64,000 nucleotides of DNA from DATKCF01 sp035513345 (GTDB taxonomy: Bacteria > Gemmatimonadota > Gemmatimonadetes > Longimicrobiales > RSA9). Below are positions 1 through 7,896 of the stretch, piece after piece. Made by a program: the position numbers and the translations under genes. Within the stretch, counting starts at the first letter, position 1; every line of letters begins with the position of its first letter. Below the pieces are notes generated by a model, which saw only the letters and a program-made list of their open reading frames with translations, did not search any database and was not told the origin of the DNA. Where the stretch lies: positions 73,847 through 137,846 of the forward strand of contig DATKCF010000035.1 of the NCBI GenBank assembly GCA_035513345.1, written 5' to 3'.

Positions 1-28
1 GTCACATTCTCCAAATTTGTGGTGAAAC

Positions 29-415
29 TCAGCGCCGCGGTGTCGACGTGATACGGTGGCGCGCTGTGCCTCGTTCCCCTCCGCCCGCTGCAGAACTCGA
101 GACGAGCATCAGGGACAGCTTGGAGTGCGGGGTCGCGACCCGGCGGGTGCCGGCGTTTGGCAGACGGCGAAGCAGCGAATGGACGAAGCCGGCATCGTCG
201 ATATCGGTGTCAAGCGTCAGGGCGTTGGGGAAGAACTCGAGTGTGCCTTCGGTCATGCGGCCGTTGGAAGGGAACGATGCCAGACGAAGCGATGGCCGGC
301 AAGGTACGCCGGCAGGAGCGGATTGCTCTCGCCGGCCGAGGTCAGGTAGAGGACCGTCGGATGGCGCCCCGGAACGGGCGACGCGTCGCGCACTGCCGGA
401 TGATCGCTTTGTCAC
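29..415 (-). pseudogene. possible decayed or frameshifted hypothetical gene
   Basis: An open frame starts at a GTG (415) preceded by a good ribosome binding site (GGAGGAG about five bases upstream). Its first half is arginine-rich and looks like the wrong frame, while the second half (from about position 255 down) has the high GC third positions of real genes here. A different frame has that coding look between about 390 and 270 (it reads HPTVLYLTSAGESNPLL). Together this suggests a single gene with a frameshift near 260-275, or a decayed remnant. I recognise no family. It could also be a small genuine protein of 128 residues. Low confidence. Confidence 0.25.
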
Positions 416-480
416 TTGACTCCTCCGTTACGTGCCCTCGTCCCCGCCGCGCCGCGCTGTCGCCGGCTGCACAATCCCCT

Positions 481-552
481 TCAATCAAGGTAGGTGACGA
501 GGTTCCCGTAGTGCAGGTAGGGGTGCGCGAGGGCGTACATCGCCCGGAACAT
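481..552 (-). pseudogene. 23-codon remnant resembling a protein C-terminus
   Basis: A short reading frame beginning at ATG 552 and ending with TGA encodes MFRAMYALAHPYLHYGNLV and four more residues. Almost every codon ends in G or C, as in real genes of this window, and the composition is protein-like rather than the arginine/serine-rich look of shadow frames. It lies just downstream of the response regulator stop and has no visible ribosome binding site. It may be the surviving C-terminal end of a lost gene or a tiny peptide gene; neither can be decided here. Confidence 0.2.
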
Positions 553-589
553 GACGGGCGTGGCCGCGCCGACCGGCGGTTCTGGCAGT

Positions 590-1246
590 CTACGATGTGA
601 TGCCGGCTTCGAGGGCAAAACGTGTGAGCCCCGCAACGGTCCGGATGCCAAGCTTGCGCATAATGCTCTCGCGATGTGTCTCGACCGTGCGGGGACTGAT
701 GCCGAACTCTTCGGCGATCTCACGGCTGGTCCTTCCTTCGGCGACGCGGACGAGCACTTCCTTCTCGCGCGGCGTGAGCTGTTCGAGCCGGTCGCGGCTG
801 GTCTCGCGGGCGGCCTCGTCGCGGAGCGCGGAGCTGAGCTGCTGCGTGACGCGGCTGCTGAACGATTCCCGACCGTCGGCCACGGCGCGAACGGCATCAC
901 GCACCTCGGCGGGACCGGCGCTCTTCATCAGGTACCCGTCGGCGCCTGCGCGCACAGCGCCGAGCACGTACTCCGGATGGTCGTGCATGCTGAGAATGAG
1001 CACGCTCGTGCGGGCCGCGCGTTCGCGGAGCCGTGTGATCACCTCGATGCCGGACAGTTCGGGCATGGTGATGTCGAGGATGGCGACATCGGGATCGTGC
1101 TCGGCAATCAGTCGGAGCGCTTCCTCGCCCGTGGCGGCTTCCGCGATGACGTCGAAGTCGTCCGAGGCTTCGAGTACGGTTCGGATGCCTTCGCGGACGA
1201 CACCGTGGTCATCGGCGACGATGACGCGGATCGGCTTGTTGTTCAC
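590..1246 (-). CDS. NarL/FixJ-family response regulator
   Basis: Cytoplasmic transcription regulator of a two-component system, 218 residues, the normal length for the family. The N-terminal receiver (about 5-120) has the acidic pair D12/D13, phosphoacceptor D58 in AILDITMPE, S86 and K108, so it should be phosphorylatable. A LuxR-type helix-turn-helix fills about 153-215 (LTPREKEVL, then GISPRTVETHRESIMRKLG). Its ATG overlaps the stop codon of the upstream kinase gene as ATGA, so the two are probably translationally coupled and the kinase is its partner. Targets are not evident from the sequence. Confidence 0.93.
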   Translation of the reverse strand: MNNKPIRVIVADDHGVVREGIRTVLEASDDFDVIAEAATGEEALRLIAEHDPDVAILDITMPELSGIEVITRLRERAARTSVLILSMHDHPEYVLGAVRAGADGYLMKSAGPAEVRDAVRAVADGRESFSSRVTQQLSSALRDEAARETSRDRLEQLTPREKEVLVRVAEGRTSREIAEEFGISPRTVETHRESIMRKLGIRTVAGLTRFALEAGITS

Positions 1247-3027
1247 TCTGAATCTCCATTGCCGGCGGGCAGGGTGACGGTCAATACAACGCCGTTCCCG
1301 TTGCGGTCGTGCACCGCGAGCTGGCCACCGAGCAGTGAAACGCGTTCCCTCATCCCCTCGAGCCCCATTCCTCCGACGAGGACGGAGCGGCCGGCGTCGT
1401 CGGCATCGGCATCGGTGTGGAAGCCACGGCCGTCGTCTGCGACCTCGAGGGACAGGATCCCGCCGTCCCGGCGGATGCTCACATCGACGCGGCTGGCTGC
1501 CGCGTGCCTCGCCACGTTGGAGAGGGCTTCCTGGAGTGCACGAAACAGGGCCAGTTCGGCGTCGCGGCTCAGGCCGGGCAGCCCGGCCGGCGAGTCGAAT
1601 CGCACTTCGACGGCATGGTGTTCGACGAACTCGTCGATCAGGCCGCGCAGCGCGGGCAGGAGGCCGAGGTCATCGAGCAGGGGTGGCCGCAGCCGGTCGG
1701 TGACAGCGCGGATCGTACGGATCCCATCGCCGACGAGCGACAGTGCCCGGTCGAGCCGTGGAGCCTCACCGGGACCGGCCTGCTCGCGCAGCAATCCGAG
1801 TTGGATGTTGATGGCGGCAAAGACCTGCGCTGTTTCGTCGTGCAGTTCGCGGGAAAGTCGTCGCCTCTCTTCTTCGTGCTGGTGCACCATGCGTGCGGCG
1901 AGTCGCTCGAGGTCGGCCGTGCGCGCGGTCAGGCCCTGGTACAGCTCGGTGTTCTCGAGGGCCGCGCCGAACTGACGTCCGAGTGCGAGCAGGAAGTCCT
2001 CGTCGAGTGCCGCGAACGGATCCCTTGCCGGTGACACCATGACGAGCGCGCCACGAACACTGTCGCGGCTGAGCACGGGCAGCGCCGCGATGTACGCGTG
2101 CGTGAAGCGCTCGGGGCCGCGCGTCCGCACGCCGCCTTTGACGACCGGCCTGCGCGACTCGATCGCCTCCCGCACGACCGATGACGCTTCGGGAGCCAGT
2201 TCGTGCTCCTCCCACCCGGCGCATGCGCCAGCCCCGCGCACGACAAGCGGACCGTCCGGGCGCAGCAGCAGCAGCAGTGCAGCGCCGCGCACCGCAGGCA
2301 GCGTCATCGCGCGCTCGAGCATCTCGCCGGGCAGGTCCGGCACTCGACCGCCCGTCTGCAAGTGTACCGACAGCGCCGACAGTGCGCGCAGTCCGCCATG
2401 CAGTTCCTCTCCGACGATGAGCAGAATGCCCGCACCCATGGCCAGCTCGAACAGGATGTCTATGTAGTAGCCGTAAGGGTTCCAGACGCCGCGCGCACGA
2501 AGGAACGGATAGTCGAGATGGTGCAGGCCCCAGAGCAGCAGTGCAATGCCGAGCAGCAGCGATGCGACCGAGCGAGCGCGCGCGTAGTGGCGCAGAAAGA
2601 CGAAGCCGGTCCAGAACGTCGCGATACTGAGGAACGCGACGGCCGGCGCCGCCGCAAGCATGAAGTTGTCCATGCGGTAGATCGCCACATACGACCACAC
2701 CACCGGGAACGCCGCCAGTACGGCGTACCACGGCCGCCAGCGTGTGCCCTGCGAGAATGCGAGCGCGGCCCAGAGCAGAGCGAGCGCGGTCAGCCCCGTC
2801 GCGACCTGATGCCAGTACAGCCAGATCGCGCGGTCCGTCAGCAGGAAACTGATGATCGCCGCGAGTCGCGCCGAGTAGAGCAGCCACGCAACAGTCCAGA
2901 CGAGGAAATAGAACTTCCGGTAGCGGCGGTACAGCAGATAGCACACGCCCGCAAGCGCGACCGTGATCGCAGCCTGGAGGAATGCCGCTGCCGGCTCTGA
3001 TGCTGCTGCGGGTGTGACCTGCTGCAT
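1243..3027 (-). CDS. membrane sensor histidine kinase (HisKA_3 type) with GAF domain
   Basis: 594-residue sensor kinase. Residues 15-210 form about seven hydrophobic segments (a membrane sensor region), followed by a GAF-like domain at about 225-365. The dimerisation/phosphoacceptor helix of the NarX/DesK class carries H396 in RELHDETAQ, and the C-terminal ATPase domain has ALQEALSNVARHA (N box) and EVADDGRGF (G1 box). This architecture normally pairs with NarL-type regulators, and the next gene is exactly that, overlapping by four bases. The signal is unknown; a GAF domain can bind small ligands or haem, but nothing here specifies which. Confidence 0.92.
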   Translation of the reverse strand: MQQVTPAAASEPAAAFLQAAITVALAGVCYLLYRRYRKFYFLVWTVAWLLYSARLAAIISFLLTDRAIWLYWHQVATGLTALALLWAALAFSQGTRWRPWYAVLAAFPVVWSYVAIYRMDNFMLAAAPAVAFLSIATFWTGFVFLRHYARARSVASLLLGIALLLWGLHHLDYPFLRARGVWNPYGYYIDILFELAMGAGILLIVGEELHGGLRALSALSVHLQTGGRVPDLPGEMLERAMTLPAVRGAALLLLLRPDGPLVVRGAGACAGWEEHELAPEASSVVREAIESRRPVVKGGVRTRGPERFTHAYIAALPVLSRDSVRGALVMVSPARDPFAALDEDFLLALGRQFGAALENTELYQGLTARTADLERLAARMVHQHEEERRRLSRELHDETAQVFAAINIQLGLLREQAGPGEAPRLDRALSLVGDGIRTIRAVTDRLRPPLLDDLGLLPALRGLIDEFVEHHAVEVRFDSPAGLPGLSRDAELALFRALQEALSNVARHAAASRVDVSIRRDGGILSLEVADDGRGFHTDADADDAGRSVLVGGMGLEGMRERVSLLGGQLAVHDRNGNGVVLTVTLPAGNGDSE

Positions 3028-3093
3028 GGGGAGAAACAGAACGTATCGGGGCGCCGCGCCGCAACTCGGCGGCGCTGCGACGGGTTCTCGCCG

Positions 3094-4092
3094 CTACTGG
3101 ACCGTCCTCTCAGAAACGATGACCGCGCGGTCCGACGACACCAGCGCCATGCGCAGGCCTTCGACGATGACCACCAGGGTCACGGCCACCACACCGATCC
3201 AGGTGGCGGTGCTCCCGTCCGGCAGCAACCGCGCCCAGATCCACGGCGCCACGGCTACCGTGATTCCCACCGCGGCGAGTCCGACCCGCCTGCGAATCGA
3301 CCCACGATGTGTGCGGGCACCAACGCGACCGGCCACCAGGATCGCCATGCCGGCCACCCCGCAGACGCCGAAGGCCACGAGCGACGGTGGCGCCGCCGAG
3401 CCGATCAGCGACACGAGGATCAACAGCGTGACGATCAGAGCAGGCGGCCCGAGTGCGATGATCCGCCACACCGCGATCTGGCCGCGTATCGGCGCGAGCG
3501 CCCGCGGCAGACCCGTCGCAATCGCCCAGTTGCGAACTTCCGTCACCCCGATCGTTGCGACACCCCGGCGTTCACAGTCCGTCAGGAATTCGTCCACGAG
3601 CGACTGCTCGAGTCCTCGGCGGATCAGCCGGCGTACAAAACGCGGGACACGCAACCGGCCCAGCATTTCGTCGACCATCCTGTCCAGCACCGCTTCGTAT
3701 CGTTCCCGCACATCCGGCGTTGCCACGGCCGGGAACAATCGCGCACCGTCGCGCGCGACCATCGCCAGAACGCGCTGTCGAAGCAGATCCTCGAACCCGT
3801 CGACCAGTCGCTTCGCCGCCCCCGCCAGGCCCGCCACGCTGCCCGCGATCACGCCGAACACGCCAAGCACGAACGTCAGCGACCCGGTGCCGATCGTCGT
3901 CAACACGCCATCCGGCAGCCGGTCGCCGGCCATTCCGGCCGCCAGAACCAGTCCGCTCGTCACCACGAATACATGCGCTGGAACCAGCACGAACGCGCCA
4001 CCGACCACAGTACGGATCGGATGCCAGTGGCCCGTCGGACTTCCGACCAGCGCGCCCGCCTGACTGCTTTCCCCGGCCTCTCGTGCCATCAT
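3094..4092 (-). CDS. hypothetical multi-pass membrane protein
   Basis: 332 residues, family not recognised. An early pair of hydrophobic segments (about 22-85, starting near TVVGGAFVLVPAHVFVV) is followed by a charged, probably cytoplasmic stretch of about 120 residues containing arginine-rich helices, then about four more membrane segments in the C-terminal third. Start ATG 4092. It lies 66 bases upstream of the kinase gene on the same strand, so it may share a transcript with the two-component pair and could be a membrane partner of that system; this is inference from position only. Confidence 0.7.
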   Translation of the reverse strand: MMAREAGESSQAGALVGSPTGHWHPIRTVVGGAFVLVPAHVFVVTSGLVLAAGMAGDRLPDGVLTTIGTGSLTFVLGVFGVIAGSVAGLAGAAKRLVDGFEDLLRQRVLAMVARDGARLFPAVATPDVRERYEAVLDRMVDEMLGRLRVPRFVRRLIRRGLEQSLVDEFLTDCERRGVATIGVTEVRNWAIATGLPRALAPIRGQIAVWRIIALGPPALIVTLLILVSLIGSAAPPSLVAFGVCGVAGMAILVAGRVGARTHRGSIRRRVGLAAVGITVAVAPWIWARLLPDGSTATWIGVVAVTLVVIVEGLRMALVSSDRAVIVSERTVQ

Positions 4093-4107
4093 CGGCTCCG
4101 GTCCATC

Positions 4108-4435
4108 CGTGATGACGAAACGGCCGCGTTGCCGCGACCGCTCGCCCGTCCGTAGCGCTCTCCCCGGAGTTGTTCCCGCTCGCTACGGATCAATACTCCT
4201 GCCGGGCCTTCCAGGGGCAGGATCCCTGCCAACGTCGGCCGATCCGGTCAAGTCGTTGTCCCGGCTCACTATGGCGTCCAGACCCCGCCGCTGCCAATGA
4301 CCCGGAATCGCGAAGTATCTGCCCATTGCCTGCAATCATGTCCGGTTGACCCGCGGCCGCTCCCGCCGAACCATCCACCTGCGCCCCTCCGCGCAGGGCC
4401 CCCGGACCTCGCTACGAGGCGGATCGAGCCGCGTT
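4108..4435. repeat. copy A of divergent tandem non-coding repeat with hairpins
   Basis: First of two imperfect tandem copies in the 626-base gap between genes. Copy A carries a perfect nine-pair stem (4149-4157 with 4181-4189, TCCGTAGCG/CGCTACGGA) around a 23-base loop, then a six-pair hairpin at 4216-4230 (GGCAGG/CCTGCC). Conserved words shared with copy B include CGCTCTCCCC, TTCCCGCTCGC and CTACGAGGCGG. No credible reading frame covers it. Copy boundaries are approximate because the flanks are diverged. Confidence 0.55.
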
Positions 4436-4440
4436 CGTGC

Positions 4441-4735
4441 CGCCCACAACGAAAAGAGCGACCGCTTTCACGATCGCCCTTCCGTTCCGTGGCGCTCTCC
4501 CCGTTAGTTCCCGCTCGCCACGGAAATCCATGTTGTCCGGGTCAGATGGCAGGATTGCTGCCAGATCTGCGGAATCGTGCCAAGTTGTTGAATTGCAGCA
4601 CTATATGAAGATGGAACAGGCACGTCGTGGGCTGTCGAATCGGGAAATCGGTGCGTACACCCCGCTACTTTTTTCGGAGGTGCCAGAGTGGCTCGCCCGG
4701 CGGCGCCCTGGCACCGAACTACGAGGCGGTCGGTC
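4441..4735. repeat. copy B of divergent tandem non-coding repeat with hairpins
   Basis: Second copy. The nine-pair stem is kept at 4486-4494 with 4516-4524 (TCCGTGGCG/CGCCACGGA), with an A-T pair of copy A replaced by G-C, a compensatory change, and a loop of 21 bases. The second hairpin recurs at 4548-4562 (GGCAG/CTGCC). The end of copy B overlaps the last codons of the cyclophilin gene. A further eight-pair stem (GGTGCCAG at 4679-4686 with CTGGCACC at 4708-4715) sits just past the cyclophilin stop and may serve as its transcription end, although no T-run follows it on the minus strand. Confidence 0.55.
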
Positions 4736-5426
4736 GTCGGGTTACGGTCGTGGAGGTGATCGAATCGAGGCGTTCGAAGCGGCGTTCGAGATACGCGTTG
4801 CCGCCCTCGAGCATGCACTGGTACAGGGGTCCGTTTCCCTGGGGCGCGGTCTCGCCGTACTCGGAGTAGAGGAGGCGAAGCGCTCCCATGCCCTCGATCA
4901 CGCGGCCGATCGGCGCGAATCCGGACTGGTCGAGCTGCGGGTTGTCGCGGTAGTTGATGAAAACCTGTGTCGTGCGGGTGTCCGGTCCCGCGGTCGCGAA
5001 CGTGAGCGTGCCGGCCTCGTTGGACATCGTGACGGAATCGTCAAGCAGTTCGCGCTCGTTCCACGCTTCCTGTATCGCGGGTATGCCGCTGACGCCGAAC
5101 TGAACGATGAAGCCGGGAATGACGCGAAAGAAGCGGTTCCCGTCGAAGAATCCGTGTTGCGCGAGGTGAAAGAAGCGGTCCGCCCCGATCGGCGCCCACT
5201 CGCGGAACACGCGGATGGTGACGTCGCCGTGTGACGTACCGAAACGCACATCGAAGGTATCGGGTGCCTGGCTCTGGAACGTTGTTGCGTCGGGATCGAG
5301 CAGAACGGCCAATTCGGCGGGGGCTTCGGGCGCGCGGACGGCGGGACAGGGTCCATCGGAACCACAGGCGACGATTCCGAGAGAAAGTGCAGCCGCGCCG
5401 AATGCGTTCCGGTGTGCGTTCGGCAT
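4719..5426 (-). CDS. peptidyl-prolyl cis-trans isomerase (cyclophilin type), lipoprotein
   Basis: 235 residues. The chosen start (ATG 5426) gives a lipoprotein signal ending in the lipobox LGIVAC at about residue 20, so the protein is probably anchored facing the periplasm. Residues about 60-215 are a cyclophilin fold: TSHGDVTIRVFREWAP, DRFFHLAQHGFFDG, FFRVIPGFIVQFG and later TQVFINYRDNPQLD match the conserved blocks of bacterial PpiA/B-like enzymes that isomerise Xaa-Pro bonds. The start overlaps the previous gene's stop (TGATG), so the two form an operon. The longer upstream reading frame lacks a signal peptide and is unlikely. Confidence 0.9.
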   Translation of the reverse strand: MPNAHRNAFGAAALSLGIVACGSDGPCPAVRAPEAPAELAVLLDPDATTFQSQAPDTFDVRFGTSHGDVTIRVFREWAPIGADRFFHLAQHGFFDGNRFFRVIPGFIVQFGVSGIPAIQEAWNERELLDDSVTMSNEAGTLTFATAGPDTRTTQVFINYRDNPQLDQSGFAPIGRVIEGMGALRLLYSEYGETAPQGNGPLYQCMLEGGNAYLERRFERLDSITSTTVTRRPTAS

Positions 5427-5965
5427 CACCGTGGTCCGTCCCCGTCGGTCGACATGTACACGATCGAGCTGATGCGCCAGCGACCCTCGAAGCGGAGCAG
5501 TGTAAACGCGTCGATCCCGCTCCATTCCTGGACATCGCCGGGATCGCCGAAGCGAGCGTCATAGGCCGCCCAGACCTGAGCGATGTCGTTGTTGGCGCGC
5601 ACGTGTGCGGACGTCATGGATTCGGAGAAGATCGAGCGGCTGCCGGGTCCCTGCGGCGCCTGTTCGATGAACGACTGTATGGTAGTGGAAACGACGCGTG
5701 CGCCGGGTTCGCCCGGCGGTTGCCAGACGGTGGTCAATGTGGCGCCCGGCCAGAAGTGGTCGCGGACGAAGCTCCACTCGCGCGCGCTGAGGTCTGCGTA
5801 GTACTGCTCGACGACGGCCAGGACCTGGTCGCGAACGCTGTCGGGCGAGGCGGCCATGTCGGTTATGAGCGGTGCGGTGTCGGCAGCGGTGTCCGGCTGA
5901 GAACAGGCGGCCGCGGCGGCGAAGGCCAGACAGGCCAGCCGGGTGAATTGTCTCGCAAGCATCAT
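5426..5965 (-). CDS. SnoaL/NTF2-like lipoprotein
   Basis: 179 residues from ATG 5965 (a second in-frame ATG follows directly). The N-terminus is a lipoprotein signal with the box AAAAAC near residue 18-21. The remainder reads like an NTF2-fold (SnoaL/DUF4440-type) domain: a long first helix (VRDQVLAVVEQYYADLSARE), a WPGATLTTVWQPP strand region, and the closing FEGRWRISSIVYMS strand pair. Such domains bind small ligands or act as accessory subunits; no catalytic role can be assigned. It is co-transcribed with the cyclophilin lipoprotein. Confidence 0.7.
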   Translation of the reverse strand: MMLARQFTRLACLAFAAAAACSQPDTAADTAPLITDMAASPDSVRDQVLAVVEQYYADLSAREWSFVRDHFWPGATLTTVWQPPGEPGARVVSTTIQSFIEQAPQGPGSRSIFSESMTSAHVRANNDIAQVWAAYDARFGDPGDVQEWSGIDAFTLLRFEGRWRISSIVYMSTDGDGPR

Positions 5966-6156
5966 TCGCCTCGGTGGATAATGCGCCAGATGCGTTTCGC
6001 GGCCGGCGAAGGTAGCGCCCGACGTACCGCCCGGGAAAGGCGAGGGTGCCCGTCGCACTTTCCCCGGGTCGGCCGGAGGCCCAGTTTGCCGCCCGCCGGG
6101 CGAATGACGGGATCCACCGACCCATGGACAGGCCAATCCGGGGGCAGCGGAATCGG

Positions 6157-7722
6157 ATGATGGACGCGGGATCGAACGGAGAGATGGAGGACGGCCGCGT
6201 CGCGTACAAGTGGAAAGTCCTGGGCTCCGTGATATTCGGCGTGTTCATGGTCGTCCTGGACATGACGGCGGTGAATGTCGCGTTCCAGACCGTGCGCGCG
6301 GAGTACGGCGCCCGACTCAGCGACGCGCAGTGGATCATCAGTCTGTACGTTCTGGCGATCGGCGTTGCGACTCCGCTCGCTGGCTACCTGGCCGACCGGT
6401 TCGGCATCAAGCGAACGTACATCGGCGGACTCGTGACGTTCGCGATCGGCTCGCTGCTGTGCGGGCTCGCGCCCGACCTGGCGTCGCTCATTGCCGCGCG
6501 CGCCCTCCAGGGGTTCGGCGGGGGCATGGCCGTTCCGCTCGGCTCGGCGCTGCTGCTGCGTGCGTTTCCGGCCGACGAACAGGGCCGTGCGCTCGGACTG
6601 TACGGCGTCGCGATTGTTTTCGCGCCGATGATCGGGCCCGTGCTCGGCGGCGTCCTGGTCGACCTCGGGTTCTGGCGCTGGATCTTCTTCATCAATGTGC
6701 CGATCGGCGCGGTCGGTGTGCTGCTTGCCTCACGACTGCTGCGCGAGGAGCGTAGCCCGCACGACCACCGGCTGGATGTTTTCGGGCTGATCACGGTCGT
6801 CATCGGCGTTGGCTCAATCCTGTACGCCACGACCGTGGTCGAGACGAGCGGGTGGCGGGGGCCCGGTGTCGCACTCTGGTTCGGCGTCGGCGTCACGGCG
6901 CTCGTCGCGTTCACTGTGACGGAGCTGTTCGTTGCGCGCGAGCCATTGCTCGATCTGCGGCTGTTCAGGCACCCGACGTTCCTCATCGCGAGCCTCGTCG
7001 GCTACGTCACCATTGTGTCTCTGTTCGGCGCCGAGTTCCTCATGCCGCTCTATCTGCAGGCGGCGCGCGGACTGAGCGCGATGCACACCGGCCTCATCAT
7101 GCTGCCGATGGCGATAGCCGCGGGCATCTTCACGCCTCTCGCCGGCCATCTTTACGACCGTATTGGACCGCGCATGCTTCTCGTGACCGGGTTGTCGCTG
7201 CTCGTGATCAACACGTGGAACTTCGCGCGGCTCGATGCGACAACGCCGATCGCCTGGATCTGCGTGCTCCTCGCGATTCGCGGTGCGGCGCTCGGCCTCA
7301 CGACGCAAACGACGTTCGTCACTGCGATGTCGGTCGTGGGCGGGCCCGCTCTGCCACGTGGCACTTCGCTCGTGAACGCGACCCGCAACGTCGTTCATTC
7401 GCTGGGCGTCGCCGTCCTCGCCACGCTCGCAGCGAGCACACTGTCGCCGCGAACGCGCGTCATCCAGGCGGAAGCGAACACCGAGGCGGTCACGGGCGTA
7501 TGCGTGATCGGTGATGACACGAACGTTGCTCGCGGACCATGGTCCGAAACCGAGCTGCGTGTTGCATGCGACGAGAGCATTGCCGGCTTCGAACTCGCCT
7601 ACACGCTCTCGTTCGTGGCAGCGCTCGTTGCGCTCGGGCTGGGAGTGGCGTTGCCGGGCTGGCCGGCCGCGTGGGGTGGCAGGACCGCGATGGCCGGGCC
7701 GACCCGACCGAGCGGCCCGTAA
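6157..7722 (+). CDS. MFS transporter, DHA2 (EmrB/QacA) drug:H+ antiporter family
   Basis: About 521 residues from ATG 6157; starts at 6160 or 6184 are also possible. Fourteen hydrophobic segments fit the DHA2 family. TM1 has the typical LDMTAVNVA signature, the loop after TM2 has GYLADRFGIKRTY (MFS motif A), and motif C-like GPVLGGVLVD lies in TM5. Between the last two segments is a hydrophilic loop with two cysteines. It likely exports small hydrophobic compounds with proton exchange at the inner membrane. It is transcribed away from the cyclophilin pair, and no local regulator is adjacent. Confidence 0.9.
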   Translation: MMDAGSNGEMEDGRVAYKWKVLGSVIFGVFMVVLDMTAVNVAFQTVRAEYGARLSDAQWIISLYVLAIGVATPLAGYLADRFGIKRTYIGGLVTFAIGSLLCGLAPDLASLIAARALQGFGGGMAVPLGSALLLRAFPADEQGRALGLYGVAIVFAPMIGPVLGGVLVDLGFWRWIFFINVPIGAVGVLLASRLLREERSPHDHRLDVFGLITVVIGVGSILYATTVVETSGWRGPGVALWFGVGVTALVAFTVTELFVAREPLLDLRLFRHPTFLIASLVGYVTIVSLFGAEFLMPLYLQAARGLSAMHTGLIMLPMAIAAGIFTPLAGHLYDRIGPRMLLVTGLSLLVINTWNFARLDATTPIAWICVLLAIRGAALGLTTQTTFVTAMSVVGGPALPRGTSLVNATRNVVHSLGVAVLATLAASTLSPRTRVIQAEANTEAVTGVCVIGDDTNVARGPWSETELRVACDESIAGFELAYTLSFVAALVALGLGVALPGWPAAWGGRTAMAGPTRPSGP

Positions 7723-7896
7723 CGGGTGTGCCGGTCCGCATTTCCGCGGTTGCTGGGGCTGTCGGTTCCGCCTAGGTTGAACTCTCGCAGCCTCGTCCCG
7801 CGGTTCGTCCGCAAGGCAGGGTTCCCGAAACGATCGTCTCCCAGGGAAAGGCCGCGGCGACCCCTCGCCGCACGCCCGACCGCAACCCCGGCCAGA

